64,000 nt of DNA from Episyrphus balteatus. Taxonomy: Eukaryota > Arthropoda > Insecta > Diptera > Syrphidae. The stretch covers positions 3,224,001 through 3,288,000 of the forward strand of contig NC_079138.1 in NCBI RefSeq assembly GCF_945859705.1, written 5' to 3'. Shown here piece by piece: positions 43,950 to 56,600 of this stretch; positions within the stretch are counted from its first letter, which is position 1; each line of letters opens with the position of its first letter. The notes under the pieces are model-generated. The model did not search any database, was not told the DNA's origin, and saw nothing but the letters and a program-made list of their open reading frames with translations. The position numbers and the translations under genes were made by a program.

Positions 43950-44546
43950 TAAAATGCACGACTGGGGTCGCACGTACTTGCTCTTGCAGTTCAAAGCACT
44001 TTTATGTTAGTCTACTTGTAGATATTAAAAGCTGCCTCTAAATTAAAAAAAAAAAAATGATATTGGGGAAGAGCCGACATTTAGGGCAAAAATTTTGTGA
44101 AATGAAAAAAATTTTTTTTGTTATTTGACTTTTTTGAGAAAAAATAAAAATGCAGTTTTATTGCCACTGCACTAAATATTACGTATACAAAGTTTAATCA
44201 AAATCGTTAGAGCCGTTTTCGAGAAATTTGCAATATCGTATTTTTTTGTATGGGAGGTATACGTTCTAAACGAGATAGAAAAAAACAAAAAAAAACCAAC
44301 TTTCAGAATTTCATAAAAATCATCTGTACCAAATTTGAAGAAAATCCGTCCACCCGTTTAGGCTGTGGAAATGTGTACAGATGGACGCACAGACGCACAG
44401 ACGCACAGACGCACAGACGCACAGACGCACGGACGGAATTGCGAGACCCACTTTTTCGGAATTCTCCATCATCGTAATGTTGGTTTTGATTAAAACCTCA
44501 ATTTTTTTTTTCGACACGAAACCAATACTTGCCCTATAGAGCAAGT
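43950..44546 (+). mobile_element. Helentron/mini-me-like element inserted in the tandem array
   Basis: The flanking array unit is cleanly split within an A tract (CTTGAAAAA / AAAATTGTAA). The element starts AAAATGCACGACTGGGGTCG and ends in a hairpin, ACTTGCCCTATAGAGCAAGT. Near its 5' end TACTTGCTCTTGCAG repeats part of that hairpin. Before the 3' end stands a core of the dipteran mini-me/DINE type (ACCAAATTTGAAGAAAATCC, CCGTTTAGGCTGTGG) followed by a GACGCACA microsatellite. It has no coding capacity. Related 5' ends occur at 57035 and 63856. Confidence 0.75.
44384..44433. repeat. GACGCACA microsatellite
   Basis: About five perfect 8-bp units, in the position where mini-me-type elements carry a GTCY-type proto-microsatellite. 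Confidence 0.9.
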
Positions 44547-45369
44547 AAAAAAATTGTAATTTTTTTTACATAAATGCAAAGGACTGCTCATTGTGAACTC
44601 ATCTCTGTGAACCAAAACATTTTTCAAGACTTTGATCCGAAAATATTCGCTTCCGAATTTAAGAAAAAAAAAAAAAAAATATTTCGAATGCAAATAATTC
44701 AGCAACCACACGTCCAAGAAACTTTTGGTTTTCGGTTATGAATAGAGCTTAAAGAGGCCTTTCTTTTGATGTATCATTCGATGGATTTGGAGAACTTTTT
44801 TGAAAATACGATTTTTTTAGGAAAGGGGTTAACCTTGATTTTTTTCTCAAAAATATTGAAAAAAAAAATTGTAATTTTTTTTACATAAATGCAAAGGACT
44901 GCTCATTGTGAACTCATCTCTGTGAACCAAAACAATTTTCGAGACCTTGATCCGAAAATATCTGTTTCCGAATTTTAGAAAAAAAAAAAATATATACATA
45001 TATATTTCGAATGCAAATAATTCAGCAACCAGACGTCCAAGAAACTTTTGGTTTTCGGTTATGAATAGAGCTTAAAAAGGCCTTTCTTTTGATGTATCAT
45101 TCGATGGATTTGGAGAACATTTTTGAAAATACGATTTTTTTAGGAGGGGTTAACCTTGATTTTTTTCTCAAAAATCTTGAAAAAAAAATTGTAATTTTTT
45201 TTCACATAAATGCAAAGGACTGCTCATTGTGAACTCATCTCAGTAAACCAAAACATTTTTCAAGACTTTGATCCGAAAATATCTGCTTCCGAAGAAAAAA
45301 AAATATTTCGAATGCAAATAATTCAGCAACCAGACGTCCAAGAAACTTTTGGTTTTCAGTTATGAATAA

Positions 45370-47610
45370 ACTTAAATTTTGTTTTGAAAGAATCGATTTT
45401 TGAAAAAAAAAAAAAATTATTTATTTTTAATAAAAAAATGTTTGTTATGAAAATTTTGTTAAATTTTTAATTAATGGTTACTCAAAAAACAAAATTTAAA
45501 GAAATTTCCACGAGTCGATTTTGATTTTTGAAAATCAAACTTAAATATTTTTGAAGAAATCATAAAAATGTGTTTTCTTTAATTTTAGTGTAATGGCTAC
45601 TTTAACACATTTGTTTAATTGTTGGTCGACGTTTGTGACTCAAAAATGTTAATTTAATAGCTGTTATTATCAATTTTTTTTTCAGTGTAGGTAGGTATTG
45701 TATTTAAAGAATCATAATTCATTATTCCAGTTTTAAGGAAGCATAGAATTACACTGGCAACTGGCATACTGCTGCTGATTTAATTAATTTTAATTTGATC
45801 ACATGAAACTGGGATTATCGATTGATTCAAGAATTGTCTTAACTTTGCTAAGAAAATTAATCCTACCTGCTCATGTTTTGTTCCAAGAGCATATATTTTA
45901 TTATTACATCATTTCCATAAGCAAAATATGATGTCATTTTTTGGATGAGCGCGTTGTAATTCAGTATTACATACCTACCTATAATGTAGGATAAACAGCT
46001 GCTCTTGCTTCCAACCACATCAAGTTCCATATTCAATTTGGAACTTGTTCAACGTGTGTAGATTTATTTGTATATGATGGGCATTTCTACTCATACCAAC
46101 TTATTTTCCCAAAAAGATACAAAATACAAATTAGTAATTGGTCCAGTCAATGAGGCAAAAATCTGAAAAAAAAATTTGTATCTTTGGCTAAGTTTAGATA
46201 CATTTTTTTAACTGAGTTTTATTCAGAAACGTAGGATTCTAAACTTTCACGGCCATATAATTCACTTGTTAAAAAAATACATCTAGATGAAAAGAAATTG
46301 AAATGTCGAAAATAAATCCAAATCCATAATATTCACTACTTGAATCCAATTTTTAAATCCAATCTCGTTAAATCCAAATAAATTTAAACTGCTCTCTGGA
46401 GATCTGTAAAATGTAAAATTCATTTTCACAGTGTTCAGTTGCTTTGTCAAGTATTTTGCGAAGGTTAAATAAAGAAAAATGGAAATTATACAAAATTTAT
46501 TGAATAATCACATAATTTTTTTTTTGAGTGAATAATATGAAAAAAAAAAATTAAATCCTAGGATTTAAAATTAACTTTAAACCAAACTAAATTCAAAGCA
46601 AAGTAAAAGTTAATTTTAAATAAAGTTAAGCTTATAGAAAAATGAGGTAAGAGAGAAAGAAAGATAGGTAATTATGTGCCTAATGAGAAAGATCTTTCGT
46701 AATTTTCTGTGTGACTTGTTCTCGAAATATTGAGACCTATGCATTTTTTTTAAAAGGGTTGACGCTCCACAAGACTCACATTTATACTCGGACCAAACTA
46801 ATCTTTAATACCTACTAAATCAAATATCCAAATTTCACTGACAACATAACTTGTTTTCAGATCCTCTACATTTGACTCCTCATTGACTGTACTTACTTTA
46901 AGTGAACCTTGAGAATTAACTTTGCATTAGACGTCAGAATGTTTTTTGGTAGTATGATGTCAGCATTTATTAGGGTTAAGAAAAATGTGTTAGACTTACA
47001 TATTAACAAAAAAAAAAAAACAAATAAACAATAGTTTGTATTCTCTTTGGTCTATGCCTCCAAAAATCTATAATAGACATAACCCCTCCTTCACTAAATC
47101 CATTAGACTTTTACACACAAGCTTTTACTTTTCCGTCTCTCAAGTTTATATTTTGTATAAGGTGCTATTTGTTTGCTTGACTATTTTAACAATTTAATTT
47201 TCTTTTAGAGAAGAATCTATTTCTTTTATATATTAAAAAAATGTTTCTATGATTTCCCAGGGGAAAATAAAAAAATAATGGGTTGTCTGTAAAGTCGGTT
47301 TGCGGACGATAATTTCCTTTTTTTCTTCCCTCACCCTAATTTCCATTTTTTACATCAACCTTAAATCCTTTTTTTATATAACAACCTATAGTAAATTTAA
47401 TATTATCTGAAAGCTTATTATTTCAGCTTTAATAATATGCATCAATCATATCAATACGACTTCTACAAAAAAAAAAAGTTACAATTTTTTAAAGCCAACC
47501 AACAGATCTCCAAAGGTGTTTTGTGGTAATTTTCAAATTTTTCTAATTAAGATTGTGTATACTTTTATTGAATGTACGGTTATGTGTAATATATCAAATG
47601 AAAGATAATA
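45370..47610. other. Intergenic DNA between Rap1 array and hAT element
   Basis: No exon is found. At about 45600-45690, TAATAGCTGTTATTATCAAT followed by a T tract and CAGTGTAG matches the right end of the element at 53864-54629, so part of that family is present. The remainder shows nothing I can name. Confidence 0.45.
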
Positions 47611-47628
47611 TTATCCATGCATGCTCAA

Positions 47629-48289
47629 TAGAGTGGTCCAATTTTTTGGTTTTTAAATTTCCGTTGTTCCCCACTCAAAAATTGGTTGCATATGTGTTTT
47701 GTATTACTCACGTGAAATTTCAGCTTTTTAGGTGAAGTGTAAGTGGGCGCTCAACAGGCTCAAAATTTTTCCTCAGATGCTGTTCTAGCTAGGTACTCAT
47801 GACTAATAAATAACTTTTTTTTTAATTTATCAAGTGAATTAAGTTGCGAAGTGGTCAAATTTTTCATGAAATGTTTTTTCTTTCATAAAAAACACTAGTT
47901 AAGTGATATTTTCACCGATTTTTTTTGTTCATTTAAATTCGTCTGTAAGTATTTTTTGCTTGAAGTTCAAACAAAACAGAATTGATCAATGAAATATGAA
48001 TGACTCAAAACCAAAGAAACATTTAAATCATTAACTTGGCTGTCGGAAGCATGCGTGCTTATCATATTTAAGCCAAATTCCAACTCAAAGCCAAGTCCTA
48101 TTACGATATAATCAGATATTAAGGGTAACAAAGTCTAATATTTCAAAGCTGATGAGCGCCCTCTTTCTTTTACTTTTGAGAGCTAAAACTCTCAGCATAT
48201 GTTGGTATAGATGTCTGTAGCAAAATAATGGGTGGGGAAGTAATGAATTATATGGTTTATTTTTTTGCCTTATAACGTGGACCACACTA
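47629..48289. mobile_element. hAT element, TSD ATGCTCAA
   Basis: The left end TAGAGTGGTCCAATTTTTTG and the right end (inverse TAGTGTGGTCCACGTTATAA) share TAGWGTGGTCCA. The 8-bp duplication ATGCTCAA is at 47621-47628 and 48290-48297. It is 661 bp long with no transposase. Confidence 0.9.
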
Positions 48290-48399
48290 ATGCTCAATAA
48301 AGTTAAATCAATTTTGTATCTGTTCTAAATCCAAAGACATATCATGTTAAAAAAATAACTTTATTTTACCATTATCTCAAAATTGTGTCCTGCCTATAA

Positions 48400-49589
48400 C
48401 ACTGGTCTGCAAAATTTAACTTTTTTTTTCTTCTTCAAATAATTTTTTGATATTATAAAAGATTAGACTTTCCTGAATCTAAATCTGGTATCAGAAAAAT
48501 TCTATCTGGTACCATTTTTGTAAAAATGATTTTTGAAAAATGTGAGTAGTTTCTAAAAAAATCCCTCTTTTAGATTCATTTGAACTTGTATATAATTAAA
48601 ACTATTTGTCGTATTGAGCTCAAATTTAGAGGACTTATTCTTCATTATATGACCGATTGATCGATCGATTGACACCAAATATGTTCTTTTACATTCATGT
48701 TTACTCATTTTTTAAAATACTGATTGACAAAAAAAAACAGACATTTGGAAATCCTTCACTTTTTAGTAAATCCTACATGAACAAAAGCACCTTAATTTAG
48801 GAAAATATAAAATATCAATGCCCATTTTATTTAAAAAGTCTAATATGTAAAGAAAACCAAAATAAAAAACATTAAACAAAATTTTTACGTGTTTTGTAAT
48901 TTTATATACTATTTTTCTATTTAGAAATATCTTATTTTTAATAAACTATTCGATAAACTGCCTAGTAAAGCTTTAGATTTGTTTCTCCTAGAAACAATAG
49001 TACACTTTTTTTGTTTTTGATATGCTAGAATCCGAAGTCAAAAAAATTCTATCACGTCAGGATTTTAAGATATTCGCATTAAAGTGTCACAAAATCAAGT
49101 TTTTTTTAGAAAATCTCAAAAAAAAACTACTATATCACAAAAACTGGAGCTGGCCGAAATTTTGTGAGCTTGGATTCAAAATTAGCACACTAAAGTCCAT
49201 TAGAAAAGTATACTTTTGTTCTAGGGACAAAGATATATTAATATTTAGAGATCAGTTTTTTTATGGTAAGATATGCCAAACCTTCTAAACTTACTTCAAT
49301 TAAGATATCTCGGAGAAGAAAAGAGATATTGAGAAGATTAAAATTTGAATTTGAAAGAAAAAAATAAGTTCTTTCATAAACCGTATCAATTTCAATTGAA
49401 AAAGATTACATTATGCCAAAATATTTCTTCGAAAACAGCAAAAAAATGGGTTTTTGAGATTTTCTAACGGGAATATTTTAAAAACGTGACGTGCTAGGTC
49501 AATTCTGACTTCGGATTCAGAATCAGCATACAAAAATCCTTTAGAAAAGTATAGTTTTATTTAAAGGAGGATTTTCTTGCAGACCAATG
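48400..49589. mobile_element. Inverted-repeat element with CACTGGTCTGCAAAA ends
   Basis: The left end CACTGGTCTGCAAAATT and the right end (inverse CATTGGTCTGCAAGAAAATC) are inverted repeats. Subterminal blocks (AATCCGAAGTCAAAAA and CTGACTTCGGATTC; TTAGAAAAGTATA twice) are shared between the two halves. No target duplication is evident. The open frame at 49022-49288 matches nothing I know. Confidence 0.55.
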
Positions 49590-50094
49590 TAATCTATCTA
49601 CATTATTAATTTCATTCATTTTTCTGTTTAAGAAAAAATTATAAAAATAAGAAATCATTTAAAAACAGCCAAAATTTGGTTTAAAAAACTTGCTTTTCTC
49701 ATTATTCGGTCAGAAATTATTTTAGAAATTCAATTTTTTACACATGCATGCGCTGCGCATGGCAAATACCTATTTATGTTCTATAAAAAAGATTCTTAAA
49801 AATATAAAAACACTTAAAAAAGTAGGTGTTTAAAAAAAAAATTCAAAACGCAGAGCTTCGGAAAAAAAAACCGTTTTAGACTCTTAATTTTTTTTTTTTG
49901 AACTTTTCATTGGTATAACTTAAATAACCACTTTGTCGAAGGTGTTTAAAAAAAAAACCTTCATAATTTGATTTCTTAATTTTCTCAATAATTTTTGAGC
50001 GATAAAAAAAAATTCAACATTTTACAACATCGCGAAATCAGCCGATTTTTTGTAATTTCTTTTTACCTTTATTTACCCTATTTATTGATTGAAT

Positions 50095-50165
50095 TTGAAA
50101 AAAAACCAGAGACCTTTCTTTTGAATCACTTTGATGGATTTGTAGGAAATTTCTTAAAATACATT
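50095..50165 (+). repeat. Diverged single copy of the 42205-45365 unit
   Basis: GAGACCTTTCTTTTGAATCA, CTTTGATGGATTTG and AAAATACATTTTG follow the order of the array unit (GAGGCCTTTCTTTTGATGTA, TTCGATGGATTTGG, AAAATACGATTTT). Confidence 0.65.
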
Positions 50166-50653
50166 TTGTATTTATATTTTTTTCAGAAAATAGGGTACAT
50201 TTTATATGTTTCTCACTTGTTTATAATGCGCCTGTATACTTTTTTGTAGCGGCATAAATTAAAAGCTTTTCTATTTGAACTGTGTATCTAAACTTGTACG
50301 TACATATATTAAATTTATACCTTGTTTATAGAGAGCGTTGTTCTCTTTGATTAATGAATACTCGCGCTGCCTCTTTTTTTTTTTCTAAATATTTATTCAA
50401 TTGTTGTAGTAGGTAAGGTATTGTAACTATGTTTGGATTTTGATAAAGCCTATTGACAAATTCAGATTGTATTTTGTTCACAAGACGGACGGTTGTGCTA
50501 GCTCCGTTTTTTTTTTGTTTTTAGTTGATTTCATTCAATTTTATTCAAAATAAGTACCGAAAATAGTAATAAATACTCGGTATTTTTGTACCTAACATAT
50601 CTATTTATTTTGTGAAATTTGTTAGTCTTATAAAAAAAAAAAAAAAATAAATA

Positions 50654-53600
50654 ATGTCTTCTGCAAAACGTGTATCAAGAACCAGCACATCAACTCCAAC
50701 CCCAACAGGGGCTGGCAGTGCTGGAAATAGGTCCTCCAGTCCAAGAAGTCCAACACGCACAAGTCGCCTTCAGGAGAAGGCAGAACTTCAGAATCTCAAT
50801 GATCGTCTTGCATGTTATATCGATCGTGTTCGAAATTTGGAAAATGAAAATTCCCGATTGACCGTTGAAGTACATACGGCACGTGAAACGGTCACTCGAG
50901 AAGTTTCAAATATTAAAGCCATATATGAACATGAATTGTCAGCTGCACGAAAACTTTTAGACGAAACGGCTCGTGATAAGGCTAAATTAGAAATTGAAAA
51001 CAAACGACTTTGGGATGAGAATGATGATCTTAAAATCAGGTATGTGGATATGGGATTTTCTCAAAATTCAAATTGTATCTATTAGTTTGTTTACATTAGG
51101 TTTTTTTTTAAGCAATTGATTTCAATATATGTAGTTCAAAAAATGTTTGGTGGTCTTCTACATTCGTGGTGACATCATTTCTACTGTTCTATAGTCACAT
51201 TGAGATCAGTTAGCTTAAAGTTCTAACCGAAAACCCGAAACAGGCATAATATCCAATACCAATTCATACCTTTTTTATTTTCTTTTCTTTAAAAATCTCA
51301 ACAATTTTAACATACTCGTCGTCGGTCGTACCTACTTGTTGTCACTGTTGTTTTTTGAATAGCTTATAAACGCAGGTGTATGAATGATAATGAAATGAGT
51401 GTTGTTTTTTTTTTTTTGGAAAATTACGTCACTCACAGAAATTCAAGAATTGTTTAACTTAGTGACATGACGCGGTGATGGCGGGCGGCGGATGAAAGTT
51501 GTTGTAGCATTTTTTTTTTCTTTTTTTCTTAACTGTAAAATATTTCAATCTTTTCAATCTCTTGTTATGTTAATGAATGAATAAACTTAGGAATTATTTT
51601 CGTGTTAAAGAAACAAAATTTGAGTCAAACAGCAGGAATACCGGTATGAAGATGTCAGTTTTGCTTTGCTATATTTTGCTATGCGTCATACTGTTGTACA
51701 TCGACCTCGAGTTGAAGAAATGGCTAATTTCTTATTTAGATGTAATTTAGTTTGAAAAGATCAATTTTTAAAATTAAATACTTCAAAAATGATCTTTTAT
51801 TCAAAATTTATTATCTGAATTTTAATTCATAGGACCGTTTTTTTTTTTTTTAGACAAACTGGGTAAAGTTTTTGATTTTCAAAACATCAAAAATAATAAT
51901 ATCTTATTTTCTTGTCACTATTAAATTGTTTCAGATCCTTTTAGTAGCATAATAAAAGAATATTTCAAGAAATCAATACTTGACCTAAATACCGAAGAAA
52001 TATCGTGACCAAAAGTCATACATAATGTGTGGGGTGTTTTCCATAGAAAAGTTATTCCTATTACTGTCGGCTTATTCAAAATAAATAAATGGTTTCTAGT
52101 CAAATAAAGTGCACAACTGAGTCGCATAAACTTACTCGTATAAGGTTTCAAATTGAAATTTTAAAAAATAAAAACAAATATTGTGTTTCGATTTGATTTG
52201 ATTTTGAAATATTGTGGAATTATTTGACACATTTTTTTAACATTTTTTGGATGTAACACATCTCAAATTTTACAAGTAATAATAAAATGTGTGTAGTTTT
52301 TATTTAGTTGTACTGAAGAAATAGAAAAACTTTGAACTTTCGGGTTTGACATAAATATTTCGTGTTTCTGCAGTAATAAGATTATTAAGTATGATTACGG
52401 TGACCATATTTCTAGAAGCGAAACCCGGGACAGATAAAAATTCATTGGATATTTTTGAAAAAAAAACGATTTTTCAAAATAAAAAAATTGAATATTTTTA
52501 AAATGATTTTTCATAATGTTTCCTTATTTTAATATTGAATTTCTTAAACTATTTTATAGGAGCTGGAGCATTTTCGTTGAAATCATTTAAATCGTTTACG
52601 AAATCAGAAATCTAGAACACGGTTCAATTAGTGATAAATATTGTTAATAACTTCTAAACAAAATATGTTTTAAAAATCTTAAGAGCTGTTTTCTAACATT
52701 TTATTTGAAAGATTTGAAATTTTATAATCTTTTAATTCAACTTTTAACATGCTTAAAAGTTTTAAAATTCAGCTAGGTTCATATATGTTGCTCATTATTC
52801 GAAAAAAAAAAACTTTTCGACCTTTTTTACAAAACCAACTCAACGAAATCATAAACGAAATTTTTGCTTTTCGTTACACATTACGCTGCCTAACCAACGA
52901 AATTCTTACCCGTGCTAGACTATTTGGAGTGTATTCAATAGTTTGTCACTCACATTTAATTGTCCTGGTAAATTTTTCTGATCCAAAAGAGTTTTTTTTT
53001 TGATTTTGGAGAGTTAGACAAATTTTCGTTTTGCTTCAGCAGCGTATTAGGCTTAATGATTTTATCCGAAAAATTAGAAAAACTTTTAGTTTTTAACCAC
53101 TGTTTTCTTGTTTTCCGTACAAAATAGCTATTTAAAATTTTGAATACAAAAATCAGAGAATTTGCAAATACGTGACAATCACGGGACAAATAACAAAATA
53201 CGGGACACTTATGCGTCCCGGTTTTCCTAAATAAAAACCCGGGACAAGCTGTAGAAATACGGGACTGTCCCGGGTTTTTTGTTTGTAAAAATTTGTAAAA
53301 ATTCATAAAAAAAAAAATATTTTAAAAAATTGTTATAAGAAATTAGATTAAAACTAGAGAAAATAAGATGAAATTTGTTTTTAAAATTATATCTTTGAAT
53401 TCCTAAAGGATAGTTTCTTGGGCGGCAAAGAATTTTCAGAGCAAGGAAAAAAAATATTAAAATCCATGGAGCTGTTCAAAAAATAAAATGCACAACAAAC
53501 AAATATTTAAGAAAAAAAAATATGCAAAAATGTCTTCAAATGCAAAAAAAAAAAACAACTCTTTACATGAAATTGATCTCCAAAACAAGTTTTTGAAAAA

Positions 53601-56600
53601 AAAAACTAATTTTTTATAATTAAATTTTTGAAGAAAAAAAGTTTTGAAATAAAATTGGTAGGCCATTTTGTAGCAATTTTATTAATTTTCTCTTAAAATC
53701 AAAATTTCAAAAAACTTTTTTTTTAAATTAATTTTTGTTTTATATTAAAATTAAGTAAATGCTTTTGTAGTAGGTAGTTTGGGAAAAAAATCTGATTAAA
53801 AAAAAAAAAAATGGCAGGTACCGTTAATAATGATTTTCGAAAAACGTTTTCATTTAAAAATACCACCGAAAAAAAACCAATATCAATTTAACATTTTTTT
53901 AAATATCAAATTAACATTTTTTAAATATCAGCCAAAAATGCTCTATAAAATGTGTTTTATGATTTTTAAAATGTTAAAACAACATTTTTATTATCAGGAT
54001 GATATTTAAATGTCACATTTTGGAAATTTTTTTTGATATTTTATTATTATTTTTTCATATCAATTTCTCATCCAAATTATTGAAAAATATTTAATAAAAA
54101 ACTCTTAATGTGTACTAATTTAAAGGCGCTTTGTGTTTTTTCGAAGTAAAATGTATGATTTACTGAGAAAATTTGATCGGCACTAAGATTTTACTTCACA
54201 TAGTTTGGGATAAAATAACAAAACAATTATATCACCTATAATAGAAAAAAATAATATCACCATTATTTTGTAAAGAATATTCCCTTTCAGTAATGTTTTG
54301 AAAAAAGAAAGAAAATTCTTAAAATAATAAAAATAATAAAAATGAAAAGGAAAGAAATAGGTTTCATTTTAATAAAATAAAACGTAAAATCTAGTCAACA
54401 TTGATATTTTAATTGTCAAAGTGAAATTTTCACTATCCACTTAAACTTAAAAAAATGTCAAAATGATATTTTAATTGTCAAAGTGAAATTTTCACTATCC
54501 CACCTGAAATTAAAAAATGTCAAAATGATATGATAAAATATCAAAATTGATATTTTAATTGTTGGACGACTTTTGTCACTGAAAAATGTTAATTTGATAG
54601 CTGTTATTATCAAATTTTTTTTTTCGGTGTAGATCTTTTCTTATAACTATCATTTCAAATTTTTTTTTAAAAGCGTTGGAGCCTGTTTTGAGAAAATTTA
54701 ATTTTTTTTTCAAAATCGGTATATAACAGGTACCGTTATTTTTGGTACAAAAAAAAAAAAAATAATTCCAAAAACCTTTCTAGTCAGCAAAAATCGCTAT
54801 ATGTATACCAAGTTTGATATTAATCGGTTCATCCGTTTAGGCTGTAGCTTGTTACCCAGACAGGCAGATTGATAGACAGACGAACTCAAGTGACCAACGT
54901 TTTTGGGATCTATTCTCTTTTTTATATAGACCTACAAACATATACAGGGTGTCCCACAGTCACCGCCCCAAATGAAAACCATGGATTCCTGAGGTCATTT
55001 TAAGTCGAAAAACTTAAGAGGTAATTTTCTCGTTTTCGTCCCGTTTTCGAGTTACCACGGTTTTTATGATTTTTGCTCTCTTGTGCTTTAACTGGCCTTA
55101 GCTTTGCCAAACTAAGTTTCATTTGAAAGGTTTTTTTTACAACCAATCAAGAATTTATTACAGTTTAAGTTTGTCTCAAAACTTTTTTTTCTGTGGACAA
55201 CCGTTTTTCCACAATTTTACATCAAACACAATTTTCTTCGTTTTTAATTGTTTTTTACACTTTCATATCATTTAAGTCAAAAAAACACGTTAATGAGTAT
55301 TAATTTTTTGTCCTTTTTATTAAAGCCCAGTTTATTTTCATAAAAAAATAAGTTTTATTTCATAAAAAAGGCTACTGAAAGTAATTAAAAAAAATAAACA
55401 AACTGAGTGAATTAAAAAAAAAATAATTTTTAAATACAAAATTGATTTATATGAATTAAAATTTTTTCTGAGCTTTAAATATTTGTTCTTTTCTTAACCA
55501 CAATAGCTCAGAAAAAGTTTTTAGTTCATTTAAATCAAATTTTTATTTAAAAAATATTTTTTTTTTTTATTTCACTCAGTTTGTTTATTTTTTTTAATTA
55601 CTTTCAGTAGCCTTTTTTATGAAATAAAACTTATTTTTTTTATGAAAATAAACTGGGCTTTAATAAAAAGGACAAAAAATTAATACTCATTAACGTGTTT
55701 TTTTGACTTAAATAATATGAAAGTGTAAAAAACAACTTAAAAAACGAAGAAAATTGTGTTTGATGTAAAATTGTGGAAAAACGGTTGTCCACAGAAAAAA
55801 AAGTTTTGAGACAAACTTAAACTGTAATAAATTCTTGATTGGTTGTAAAAAAAATCTTTCAAATGAAACTTAGTTTGGCAAAGCTAAGGCCAGTTAAAGC
55901 ACAAGAGAGCAAAAATCATAAAAACCGTGGTAACTCGAAAACGGGACGAAAACGAGAAAATTACCTCTTAAGTTTTTCGACTTAAAATGACCTCAGGAAT
56001 CCATGGTTTTCATTTGGGGCGGTGACTGTGGGACACCCTGTATATTTTATATAGACCTTTCAAACATATTTCAAGAAACAACAGAAATCTTATGCATTAG
56101 AAATTAAATATTAATCGACGTATAAAAACATAGTTTTAAGAAATCATTGGACTGTTTTGAAAAATTGTTTTTTTTTTTTTTTTTCAAAAAACAAACAAAT
56201 ATTAAACTAAAAATAAAATAAAGGTAAGATACATGTATTTTTTTTACCATTATCGTTAGAATCGTTTTGGAGAAAAAAAATAACCTTTATCATTTTTGGT
56301 ACTTGCCATGTAACGTTAATTTTGACTCTTAAAAAAATTTATATTTGCCTTCTAAGGAATATTCAAAAATCCTTAACTACAAAGTTTGAAGAAAATTACA
56401 AAAGTGGCGCCCAATTAACGCTTTTTCTGATTAATATTATAAAAAAAAATATGTTTAGAAAAGCCTAACACTTTAAATAAACAGAATGTAATTCTGATGT
56501 GTGTCTAATCAAGTGAATCGCACTGTACAAATAGTTAGTCCATTTTACCTTACCATTCTACCTAAACAAAATTTGCAAACTTTGAATGGTTTTTTTTTTT

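Larger units (their letters stand above)
42205..45365 (+). repeat. Tandem array, nine units of about 300-323 bp
   Basis: The phrase ATATTTCGAATGCAAATAAT starts units at about 42211, 42512, 42831, 43140, 43461, 43765, 44679, 45002 and 45303. Steps are 301, 319, 309, 321, 304, 914, 323 and 301 bp; the long step contains a 597-bp insertion. Every complete unit has AGACGTCCAAGAAACTTTTG, TGAATAGAGCTTAAAGAGGC, TGATGTATCATTCGATGGAT, AGGGGTTAACCTTGATTTTT, AATGCAAAGGACTGCTCATT and CCTTGATCCGAAAATATC blocks, and an A tract whose length varies. The first unit lacks CGTCCAAGAAAC...CGG, and the last is cut off near 45365. Diverged single copies lie at 50095-50165 and 58640-58780. Non-coding. Confidence 0.95.

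Noticed and set aside
44250..44544. Frames with RTDAQTHRRTDA repeats
   Set aside because: Produced by the GACGCACA microsatellite in the Helentron-like element.
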